Below, piece after piece: positions 1 to 5,824 of a DNA stretch of 8,777 bases (the first letter of the stretch is position 1; each line of letters opens with the position of its first letter). Below the pieces are notes generated by a model. It did no database searches. It saw only the letters and a list, made by a program, of their open reading frames with translations, and was not told the origin of the DNA. The translations under genes and the position numbers were made by a program. The stretch comes from Chitinophagaceae bacterium (GTDB taxonomy: Bacteria; Bacteroidota; Bacteroidia; Chitinophagales; Chitinophagaceae), in assembly GCA_025455245.1 (NCBI GenBank), contig JALOMX010000088.1, positions 1 to 8,777 on the forward strand, written 5' to 3'.

Positions 1-734
1 GCAAGTCCTACCGAACCGGCAATCTGTGCTGCCACATCACTCAGTACATCACCGTACAGGTTGGGCATTACAATCACATCAAAAGCTTCGGGTGTGTCAG
101 CCATCTTAGCGGCGCCTATGTCTATGATCCAATGCTCATTCTCAATGTCGGGATATTCCGCAGCAATTTCATCAAACACTTTGTGAAACAAACCGTCGGT
201 CTGCTTCATGATGTTATCCTTGGTAAAGCAGGTAACTTTTTTGCGGCCAAATGCACGCGCATATTCAAAAGCATAGCGAACAATCTTTTCACAACCCGGA
301 CGACTGATCAGTTTCAGGCACTGAATTACTTCATCGGTTTGCTGATGCTCAATGCCTGCATACAGGTCTTCTTCATTTTCACGCACAATGACCACATCCA
401 TCAGGGGATGCTTTGTTGCTACAAACGGGCTAAGGCTCATGCAGGGCCTCACATTGGCGTACAATCCCAAAAACTTACGGGTAGTAACATTAAGGCTTTT
501 GTATCCGCCGCCCTGAGGTGTAGTGATTGGCGCCTTTAAAAAAACTTTGTTCCGGCGTATAATGTCCCACGACTCTTTGGCAATGCCTGCAGTATTTCCG
601 GCGAGGTAAACCTTTTCACCAACTTCAATTTCATCATATTCAAGTTGGGCGCCTGCCGCTTTTAGTATCATCAGCGTAGCGTCCATAATCTCCGGACCTA
701 TTCCGTCTCCTTTCGCAATGGTAATTCGTGTCAT
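1..734 (-). CDS. icd: NADP-dependent isocitrate dehydrogenase, N-terminal part (3' end beyond window)
   Basis: TCA-cycle enzyme that oxidatively decarboxylates isocitrate to 2-oxoglutarate in the cytoplasm. The frame opens with ATG at 734 and stays open to the window edge, giving about 244 residues; the C-terminal part is missing. The N-terminus has the GDGIGPEIM motif (residues 9-17). The substrate loop KSLNVTTRK supplies Ser80, Asn82 and Arg86, followed by Arg96 and Arg118. RENEEDLYAGIEH carries the catalytic Tyr125, Lys172 in TKDNIMK is the likely catalytic lysine, and NLYGDVLSD provides metal ligands Asp229 and Asp233. The phosphorylatable-type serine in SLNV and the YAGIE segment favour isocitrate over isopropylmalate dehydrogenase. 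Cofactor-determining residues lie outside the window, so NADP use is inferred from resemblance to Bacteroidota homologues. It is divergent from the LysR-type gene. Confidence 0.93.
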   Translation of the reverse strand, partial: MTRITIAKGDGIGPEIMDATLMILKAAGAQLEYDEIEVGEKVYLAGNTAGIAKESWDIIRRNKVFLKAPITTPQGGGYKSLNVTTRKFLGLYANVRPCMSLSPFVATKHPLMDVVIVRENEEDLYAGIEHQQTDEVIQCLKLISRPGCEKIVRYAFEYARAFGRKKVTCFTKDNIMKQTDGLFHKVFDEIAAEYPDIENEHWIIDIGAAKMADTPEAFDVIVMPNLYGDVLSDVAAQIAGSVGL

Positions 735-745
735 TATTTTTTTGT

Positions 746-768
746 TTATGCAAACTTGCAAAGCATAA
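746..768. promoter_or_regulatory. Dyad in the icd/LysR divergent intergenic region, candidate operator
   Basis: TTATGC-N11-GCATAA is a perfect 6-bp inverted repeat in the 82-nt gap between the divergent icd and LysR-type genes. A second dyad, TGCAA-N2-TTGCA (749-760), is nested inside it. LysR-type regulators usually bind interrupted dyads in the gap between themselves and a divergent target, so this is a reasonable candidate. It lies only 11 nt upstream of the icd start, where binding would more likely repress than activate icd. The region is AT-rich and chance dyads are common. No convincing promoter boxes were found for either gene. Confidence 0.3.
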
Positions 769-816
769 TCTATTTACTTTTATTTATTTAAAATATAAGA
801 CTCATAATTTTTATTT

Positions 817-1718
817 ATGAATTTCACTTTGCATCAACTCGAGGTTTTCAGGAAAGTGGCGGAAACCCAAAGCGTTTCAAAGGCTTCCCGGCTACTTTTC
901 CTTTCACAGCCTGCCGTATCAATTCAGTTGCGCAAGCTGCAGGAACAGTTTGCCATCCCATTATTCAGGAATGTAGGAAGGAGCATAGAGATCACAGAAT
1001 TTGGCTTTGAAATTGCTGCGCTTGCCCGGCATATGCTGCAAAAAGCAGAGGAGCTTAAAACAAAAACCCTTGCTTATCAGGGGATTACCGCAGGGCAGGT
1101 AAAAATCGTTTCGGCTTCTACGGGCAAATATGTAATGCCATATTTTCTTTCGCGGTTTGCAAAACAATTCCCCCATGTCGATCTGGTAATGGATGTAAGC
1201 AACCGCCAACGTTCGCTGGAAATCCTTGTCCGGCAGCAGGCCGATTTTGCGTTGATTTCAGTTACCCCTGAAGAATTCATCTACTGCCGCAATTGCTTTA
1301 CCTGGTTTGTGGCCGAAATGAAATAATACCCGACGTACACCAAAATGACTGGACTGCATTTCCGCTGATGTTCAGGGAAGAAGGATCAGGAACAAGGATA
1401 TTGATGGAGAAGTACTTTTCAGAAAAAGGAATCTCCTACACTGTAAACCGCGAATTAACTTCCAATGAAGCCATTCTTCAGGCAGTAAAAGCCGGCCTTG
1501 GAATGTCGGTTATTCCCATGGTAAGCATGCGGCATGAACTTGCCGCGGGGGAGGTAAGGATCATCGGAGCCCCCGGCTTTCCGCTTCAGGCAAACTGGCA
1601 ACTGATTTATTTGAAAAACAGGGAAATGCTGCCGGCTTCGGTCGCACTGATCGAACATTTGAAAGCTATGAAAGAGGAGATTGTGCAAGAGTGGTTTGGA
1701 TGGCTCGATCACTCATAA
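817..1718 (+). pseudogene. LysR-type transcriptional regulator, frameshifted
   Basis: Two overlapping frames together encode one LysR-type regulator of about 300 residues, the normal family length. The first (ATG at 817, stop at 1324-1326) gives the N-terminal winged helix-turn-helix (about residues 3-62, with LSQPAVSIQLRKLQ as recognition region) and the first part of the effector domain up to about SVTPEEF. The second is open from 1272 to the stop at 1716-1718 and continues it as LLYLVCGRNEIIPD, then the AGLGMSVIPM segment and a typical C-terminus. The frame changes by net -1 somewhere between about 1272 and 1323, consistent with loss of one base (or 3n+1 bases). No long homopolymer marks the site. 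It may be a true mutation giving an inactive regulator or a sequencing error. The HTH resembles CbbR-like members, but the effector and targets are unknown. Divergence from icd makes icd a possible target. Confidence 0.82.
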
Positions 1719-1815
1719 AATGATGATTAATAACATGGGGAAACCCTGATATAAAAGAAGTTTTTTGATAATTGATCGAGTTTACCCGCAGGGCCTTAAT
1801 TTCATTTTTAATTAC

Positions 1816-1830
1816 CCGGAAAAAATCCGG
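1816..1830 (+). terminator. Short hairpin downstream of the LysR-type gene, possible terminator
   Basis: CCGGA-AAAAA-TCCGG forms a perfect 5-bp GC-rich stem with a 5-nt loop, about 97 nt past the regulator's stop. It is followed by a T-rich but interrupted stretch (TTGGTTTATTTT). It could end the regulator transcript before the glycerol facilitator. The short stem and interrupted T-tract make this a weak call. Confidence 0.28.
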
Positions 1831-1843
1831 TTGGTTTATTTTG

Positions 1844-1889
1844 ATGCCCATGTTCATGGGGACTTGTTGGTACGACAGTTCATGGGCAT
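1844..1889 (+). promoter_or_regulatory. Alternative hairpins upstream of the glycerol facilitator gene
   Basis: One left arm can pair with either of two right arms. CCCATG (1847-1852) pairs with CATGGG (1855-1860) across a 2-nt gap, too tight to close as a simple RNA loop without opening inner pairs. The longer ATGCCCATG (1844-1852) pairs with CATGGGCAT (1881-1889) across 28 nt. The two right arms share the direct repeat TTCATGGG (1853-1860 and 1879-1886). The block ends 23 nt before the gene's ATG. It could be a protein-binding site with repeated half-sites or a leader RNA with exclusive folds. The transcription start is unknown, so either reading is inference. Confidence 0.3.
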
Positions 1890-1912
1890 TTTACATTATA
1901 TAATTGATTGCT

Positions 1913-2620
1913 ATGTCAGTATTTGTAGCGGAATTTTTAGGAACTGCCTTACTCATACTCTTTGGCAGTGGCGTAGTTGCCAATGTGCTGCTGCCCAAAA
2001 GCAAAGGAGCCGGGGGTGGCTGGATCGTCATCACATTCGGATGGGCCATGGGGGTATTCCTTGGTGTGTATGTATCTTCCGGCGTCAGCGGTGGCCACCT
2101 CAATCCGGCCGTAACCCTTTCTATGGCATACCTTGGACGCTTATCATGGGAATTGGTGCCGGGCTATTTGCTCGCTCAGGTATCAGGGGCCTTTACGGGC
2201 GCCTTAGGAACGTGGCTTATCTATAAAAAACATTTCGACATAGCAGATGATCCGGATGCCATTCGTGCCATTTTTTGCACAGGCCCTGCCATCAGGCATT
2301 ATGGCTGGAACTTTGTAACCGAAACGCTGGCCACCTTTGCATTTATGCTGGGTGTTCTTTATCTCGCATCGGCAAAAGAAGACCTTGGAGCCCTTCAGGC
2401 ATTACCGGTTTCGCTGCTTGTATTAGGGGTTGGTCTCAGCCTCGGCGGCCCCACGGGTTATGCCATCAATCCTGCCCGCGACCTTGGCCCAAGGATTGCC
2501 CATTTCCTTTTACCCATTCCCGCCAAAAAGAGCAGCGACTGGAAATATGCATGGGTACCCATTGCAGGCCCGATTATTGGCGGGGCGCTGGCAACCATGG
2601 TTTATCATTTTTTGCAGTAA
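1913..2620 (+). CDS. glpF: Glycerol uptake facilitator (aquaglyceroporin, MIP family)
   Basis: Inner-membrane channel passing glycerol and small uncharged solutes by facilitated diffusion. The 235-residue protein is mostly hydrophobic, with six expected transmembrane helices and two half-helix loops carrying the MIP signatures HLNPAVT (Asn64-Pro65-Ala66) and INPARD (Asn186-Pro187-Ala188). Asp190 after the second NPAR is typical of the glycerol-conducting branch rather than water-only aquaporins. By alignment from memory to E. coli GlpF, the selectivity filter is Trp44, Gly174, Tyr183 and Arg189; E. coli has Trp, Gly, Phe, Arg. Length is slightly shorter than E. coli GlpF because the C-terminal tail is absent. 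ATG at 1913 was chosen because MSVFVAEFLG matches the family start; an in-frame TTG at 1904 would add three residues. No glycerol kinase or dehydrogenase lies nearby, so the physiological substrate is inferred. Confidence 0.9.
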   Translation: MSVFVAEFLGTALLILFGSGVVANVLLPKSKGAGGGWIVITFGWAMGVFLGVYVSSGVSGGHLNPAVTLSMAYLGRLSWELVPGYLLAQVSGAFTGALGTWLIYKKHFDIADDPDAIRAIFCTGPAIRHYGWNFVTETLATFAFMLGVLYLASAKEDLGALQALPVSLLVLGVGLSLGGPTGYAINPARDLGPRIAHFLLPIPAKKSSDWKYAWVPIAGPIIGGALATMVYHFLQ

Positions 2621-2629
2621 AATTATACA

Positions 2630-2643
2630 GGGTATTTCTACCC
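2630..2643 (-). terminator. Hairpin between convergent glpF and metB-like genes, possible terminator
   Basis: GGGTA-TTTC-TACCC is a perfect 5-bp stem with a 4-nt loop in the 17-nt gap between the convergent genes; it includes the TAG stop of the minus-strand gene. Read on the minus strand it is followed by TGTATAATTTT, a partly T-rich tail. Read on the plus strand it has no T-tract. It may end the cystathionine-enzyme transcript, but the stem is short. Confidence 0.32.
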
Positions 2644-3777
2644 GATGGCCTGATTAAGGTCCTCTATGAGGTCATCCGCATCTTCTATACCAACGCTCAG
2701 CCTGATCAGCGAATCGCTCAGCCCGTTTTTAATGCGCTCCTCGCGGGGAATGCTTGCATGAGTCATGCTTGCCGGGTGATTGATCAGGCTTTCCACACCG
2801 CCAAGGCTTTCGGCGAGGCTGAAAAGTTTGGTGCTGCTGAGCACACGCCTTGCTTCTTCCACACTATCGTTTTTCAGTTCAAAACTGATCATGCCGCCAA
2901 AACCGCGCATTTGTGCTTTGGCAATATGGTGGTTGGGGTGGTCAGAAAAGCCCGGCCAGTAAACCTTTCCCACCTTTGGGTGGTTGCGCAGCCAATGCGC
3001 TATGCGCTCACCGTTTTCACAATGGCGTTCCATACGCACATGCAGGGTTTTTATGCCACGCAATACCAGGAAGCAATCCATTGGCCCGGGTACCGCACCA
3101 CAACTTTTCTGAATGAAGTATAATTGATCCCGCAGGTCCTGATCATTCATCACAAGGCACCCCTGAATTACATCACTATGCCCGCCAAGGTATTTGGTGG
3201 CGCTGTGCATCACGATATCGGCGCCAAGGTCAAGAGGGTTTTGAAGGTAGGGACTGGCAAATGTATTGTCCACACACAGCACAAGGTTATGCTCTTTACT
3301 GATGGCGGCTACCGCAGCAATATCGGTAATGTTCATCAGCGGGTTGGTAGGTGTTTCTGTCCAGATAAGCTGGGTTTTTTCATTGATGTAAGGCCTGATA
3401 TTTTCTGCATCCTGCATGTTAACATAATGAAATCTGATGCCGAATTTTTCATACACTTTGGTAAACAACCGGTAAGTACCGCCGTACATATCATTGGCTG
3501 CAATTACTTCATCACCGGGTTGCAACAATTTCATGACACTGTCGGTAGCGGCTACACCACTGCCGAAAACAAGGCCGAACTTCCCGTTTTCAATTTCCGC
3601 AACGGCTTCTTCCAATGCAAAGCGGGTAGGATTCTGGCTGCGCGCATATTCAAAACCTTTGTTTACGCCGGGCGCTTCCTGCACATAGGTACTTGTTTGG
3701 TAAATAGGGGTCATTATGGCGCCGGTGGATGGATCAGGATGCGCGCCTGCATGGATAAATCGCGTGGCAAGTTTCAT
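2638..3777 (-). CDS. metB: Cystathionine gamma-synthase or gamma-lyase (PLP, Cys/Met metabolism family)
   Basis: PLP-dependent enzyme of transsulfuration: it either joins an activated homoserine to cysteine to form cystathionine or cleaves cystathionine to cysteine. The 379-residue length is typical of the family. SATKYLGGHSD carries the PLP-binding Lys195. Asp170 in VDNTFASPYL contacts the pyridine nitrogen. YARSQNPTR (Tyr44, Arg46) binds PLP phosphate from the neighbouring subunit, Tyr98 in MYGGTYR stacks on the ring, and SLGGVESLINHPASMTH (324-340) is the C-terminal family signature. ATG at 3777 (MKLATRFIHAG) is the family start; an upstream TTG at 3801 would add eight unrelated residues and overlaps a possible promoter box. 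Synthase and lyase cannot be separated by motif alone, so the symbol is provisional. No other methionine or cysteine gene is adjacent. Confidence 0.9.
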   Translation of the reverse strand: MKLATRFIHAGAHPDPSTGAIMTPIYQTSTYVQEAPGVNKGFEYARSQNPTRFALEEAVAEIENGKFGLVFGSGVAATDSVMKLLQPGDEVIAANDMYGGTYRLFTKVYEKFGIRFHYVNMQDAENIRPYINEKTQLIWTETPTNPLMNITDIAAVAAISKEHNLVLCVDNTFASPYLQNPLDLGADIVMHSATKYLGGHSDVIQGCLVMNDQDLRDQLYFIQKSCGAVPGPMDCFLVLRGIKTLHVRMERHCENGERIAHWLRNHPKVGKVYWPGFSDHPNHHIAKAQMRGFGGMISFELKNDSVEEARRVLSSTKLFSLAESLGGVESLINHPASMTHASIPREERIKNGLSDSLIRLSVGIEDADDLIEDLNQAIG

Positions 3778-3798
3778 AGTAAGCTGCTTAATGAGGGG

Positions 3799-3806
3799 CA
3801 AAGTAA
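3799..3806 (-). promoter_or_regulatory. Possible Bacteroidota -7 box for the metB-like gene
   Basis: On the minus strand TTACTTTG matches the Bacteroidota -7 consensus TAnnTTTG at all fixed positions but one. It would place transcription start about 10-15 nt before the ATG at 3777. No -33 TTG box was found at the expected spacing, so the call is weak. Confidence 0.27.
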
Positions 3807-3829
3807 ATGTTTAAAAAGGAATGGTTGGT

Positions 3830-3903
3830 CTTTTTGCTACCAAGGCACAATTAACCCTCCTTTTTTTGCCACTAAGGCACCAAGACACTAAGGTTCACAA
3901 AGG
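3830..3903. repeat. 74-bp direct repeat, copy 1
   Basis: This stretch is repeated at 3937-4010 with 71 of 74 positions identical; the three differences are transitions (at 3847, 3857 and 3889). On the minus strand it starts with near-tandem octamers CCTTTGTG, then AA, CCTTAGTG, TCTTGGTG, CCTTAGTG, followed by an A-run, a GGTTAATTG segment and a further CCTTGGTA unit. It lies wholly between the metB-like and GNAT genes. From memory, similar CCTTTGTG/CCTTAGTG-rich sequences occur as dispersed intergenic repeats in many bacteria. No coding capacity or transposase is evident. Confidence 0.9.
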
Positions 3904-3936
3904 TTTTGTATGTACTGCTTTTCTTGTGGCGGTTTC

Positions 3937-4010
3937 CTTTTTGCTACCAAGGCGCAATTAACCTTCCTTTTTTTGCCACTAAGGCACCAAGACACCAAGG
4001 TTCACAAAGG
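3937..4010. repeat. 74-bp direct repeat, copy 2 (overlaps the GNAT gene end)
   Basis: Second copy, offset by 107 bp and separated from the first by 33 bp of unique sequence. On the minus strand its octamers are CCTTTGTG (4010-4003), CCTTGGTG, TCTTGGTG and CCTTAGTG. The first octamer plus the next base encodes the last two residues and the TGA stop of the GNAT acetyltransferase gene. An AACCTT/AAGGTT pair could fold the element into a loose stem on RNA. Confidence 0.9.
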
Positions 4011-4541
4011 GTTAAGGTACTGCTCCTTTGTAATCAGGTACACAAAGTCAAGTTTGGGCGCTTCTCCATAATAAGCCAGTTCTTTTTCCCCGATTTTTTT
4101 TGCTCCAAACCGCTCAATGGAAATTTGTGAACGTATGTTTACTGCACCAACGTAAAAAGTTACATTGTCGGCATATTGAAAAACAAAATCCAGCATCCGT
4201 TTTTTCAGTGCATAATTGTACCCTTTTCCCCAGCAGCGCCTGATGAAAAATGTGTAGCCGATGGAAATGGTTTTTGTTTCCGGAATCCAGTCGCTGAAGC
4301 GAGAACTTCCAATGACTTCACCGTTTTCTGCATCTTTTACCAGCAATGCACCCTGCGATTGAATAGCCCCTTCAAAGTAATTGGTGAAGGCATCTTTTTG
4401 CCAGCGGTTGGGATTGGGGTGCTGTTCCCAAATGAGCGGGTCTGAGGCCGCAGCATACAAGCTGTCGAAATCAGATGGCAAAAGCTGACGAGCCATTATG
4501 AGTTCGTTTTTCAGAACGGGGATTTCTGCAAAAGGAAGCAT
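4002..4541 (-). CDS. GNAT family N-acetyltransferase (RimJ/RimL-like)
   Basis: Cytoplasmic acetyl-CoA-dependent acetyltransferase of unknown acceptor. The 179-residue product has the GNAT fold order: N-terminal strand and helices (about 15-60), central strands (65-100), the acetyl-CoA pyrophosphate loop RCWGKG at 102-107 (R/Q-x-x-G-x-G/A), a long helix after it, and VNIRSQISIERFGAKKIG (134-151), the usual Asn/Ser helix and beta-bulge region. It resembles small-molecule or protein N-terminal acetyltransferases of the RimJ/RimL type, but the substrate cannot be inferred. ATG at 4541 is used; an internal ATG at residue 16 is possible. The gap from the porin stop is 82 nt and holds a candidate promoter, so it may be transcribed apart from the asparagine locus. 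Its last two codons and stop lie inside repeat copy 2. Confidence 0.85.
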   Translation of the reverse strand: MLPFAEIPVLKNELIMARQLLPSDFDSLYAAASDPLIWEQHPNPNRWQKDAFTNYFEGAIQSQGALLVKDAENGEVIGSSRFSDWIPETKTISIGYTFFIRRCWGKGYNYALKKRMLDFVFQYADNVTFYVGAVNIRSQISIERFGAKKIGEKELAYYGEAPKLDFVYLITKEQYLNPL

Positions 4542-4562
4542 CGCTTGATTTTAAGTGCATGC

Positions 4563-4570
4563 CAAAATTA
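4563..4570 (-). promoter_or_regulatory. Candidate Bacteroidota -7 promoter box for the GNAT gene
   Basis: On the minus strand TAATTTTG fits the TAnnTTTG consensus of the Bacteroidota housekeeping sigma factor exactly. It lies 21 nt before the GNAT ATG, leaving a short leader typical of this phylum. No clear -33 TTG or TTTG box was found at about 19-21 nt upstream, so chance occurrence is not excluded. Confidence 0.38.
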
Positions 4571-4623
4571 CCATTTCAGGATAGAATGTGTGGAACTTCA
4601 GGGATGGCTATTTAAAGCGCATC

Positions 4624-5805
4624 TTAAAGGATTAGCAATGGTGTAATAAACCCGACCATGAACCTGCTTGTGTTGTAGTTGCTAAATTCTCCCTTGGCTT
4701 TTGCATAATCAGAATAATCGTAAAACCGCATGACATGTGTGCCATAAAAACGCAGGTTGAGGTCTTTGAATGGAAAAAACTCAATCGTAGGAATAACCCC
4801 ATAGCTTGTACGCAACAGGTCTTCTTTCCCGGGTGTTTGATCGGGGTTGGCACGCCAGTATGCATTGCTTACCATGCCAATCAAAGCAAGGTTCCATTTG
4901 GGCGCAAAGCGGTGCTGCCATTGCACCCAATGCTCTACATATTCCACATCCTGTGCTGCATAAGGGTAAATATCGTCGGGGATCATACCGCTTACAATGC
5001 CCTTTCGGTCTACTTCCTCATAGCTCCATTTGAAATCATAAATCAGGCTTCCCTTTTTGTAGTTGTACTGGTTTCCAAGCGCGAGGTAAAACATGCTTTT
5101 GCCTTTTGCTTCTACAAAGTTGCTGTACGACCAAAGGGTAGTGAATTTTTTATTTTTGAAACTCCCCCTCCAGTTTACTACAAAAGCGGCTGGAAACTTG
5201 CTTGGGGTAACATTGGGAATAGTATCGTAAATTTCTTCAAAACTTTTGGTGCGCGAGTTCAGTACCTGGAAGGTAAATTCGTGATTGGGCATAGCACGCC
5301 ATGAGGCCTGCGCACCTGTCAGGAAGTTGTCGGCAAACTCCACAATATCATTGTATTCATAAATATCAATGGGGTTTAAATCAAATTCGTAGCCTCCCCA
5401 ATCAGCGCACATTTTTCCAAACTGGAAACTCCATTTTTCGCTGGCATCCACGCGAATGAAGGCAAGGTCGATAGAGGTACTCAGGTTGTCCTGTGTTTGC
5501 GGTTCCTGTGCGCGAGTGTAGCGGTTACGAAAACGATAATACACTTTTTCATGCACCTTACCCTTTATTTCAAAACGAAACTGGTTCATGCGAAATTTCG
5601 TTTCATCGTATTTACCATCGGTAAAATAGCTGTTTACCCCATATTGCATATTGGCAATCACATCCATATTGGCCAACAGCTTTACCCGATCGGTGCTGAT
5701 CAGTGCTTTGGTATTCTGAGTGGTGGTATCAGTTTGTTTCTCGGATTGCGCACCCGCATACATAACCATGCAGGCGCAAATAGAAAAGGAGAAAATGAAT
5801 TTCAT
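4624..5805 (-). CDS. Outer-membrane porin, OprO/OprP-like beta-barrel
   Basis: Probable outer-membrane channel. The 393-residue precursor begins with a signal peptide, MKFIFSFSICACMVMYAGA, with likely cleavage after Ala19 (A-G-A before Gln20). The mature part alternates hydrophobic and polar residues and is rich in Tyr, Trp and Phe, as in transmembrane beta-strands. Segments such as FRMNQFRFEIKGKV (71-84), DLAFIRVDASEKWSFQFGK (113-131) and NPIDIYEYNDIVEFADNF (144-161) resemble the phosphate-selective porin O/P family. The last strand ends FMVGFITPLLIL, without the usual terminal Phe. ATG at 5805 was chosen because the signal peptide begins there; an upstream extension would overlap dcu. It follows dcu by 19 nt, so the two are almost certainly cotranscribed. 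The substrate is not visible; context suggests passage of asparagine, aspartate or dicarboxylates. Confidence 0.82.
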   Translation of the reverse strand: MKFIFSFSICACMVMYAGAQSEKQTDTTTQNTKALISTDRVKLLANMDVIANMQYGVNSYFTDGKYDETKFRMNQFRFEIKGKVHEKVYYRFRNRYTRAQEPQTQDNLSTSIDLAFIRVDASEKWSFQFGKMCADWGGYEFDLNPIDIYEYNDIVEFADNFLTGAQASWRAMPNHEFTFQVLNSRTKSFEEIYDTIPNVTPSKFPAAFVVNWRGSFKNKKFTTLWSYSNFVEAKGKSMFYLALGNQYNYKKGSLIYDFKWSYEEVDRKGIVSGMIPDDIYPYAAQDVEYVEHWVQWQHRFAPKWNLALIGMVSNAYWRANPDQTPGKEDLLRTSYGVIPTIEFFPFKDLNLRFYGTHVMRFYDYSDYAKAKGEFSNYNTSRFMVGFITPLLIL

Positions 5806-5824
5806 ACAGAAAAAATTATATGCG

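Noticed and set aside
132..539. Plus-strand open frame of 135 codons opposite icd
   Set aside because: Antisense shadow of a gene with complete active-site motifs.
1260..1330. Programmed -1 ribosomal frameshifting in the LysR-type gene
   Set aside because: No slippery heptamer of the X-XXY-YYZ type or clear downstream stem is visible in the overlap, and LysR regulators are not known for it.
2275..3123. Long open frame on the plus strand (282 codons) running from glpF into the region opposite the metB-like gene
   Set aside because: It overlaps glpF in another frame and is antisense to a strongly conserved PLP enzyme; its translation has no recognisable domain.
3124..3891. Plus-strand open frame of 255 codons opposite the metB-like gene and into repeat copy 1
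   Set aside because: It is the mirror of a well-supported gene; its sequence is Cys/His-rich without a fold pattern.
3778..4001. SAM riboswitch upstream of the metB-like gene
   Set aside because: The gap is mostly the repeat pair, and I could not recognise a SAM riboswitch core or a terminator switch before the start codon.
3830..4010. CRISPR array or transposon ends
   Set aside because: Only two long direct copies with one 33-bp spacer, no inverted terminal repeats, no cas or transposase gene.
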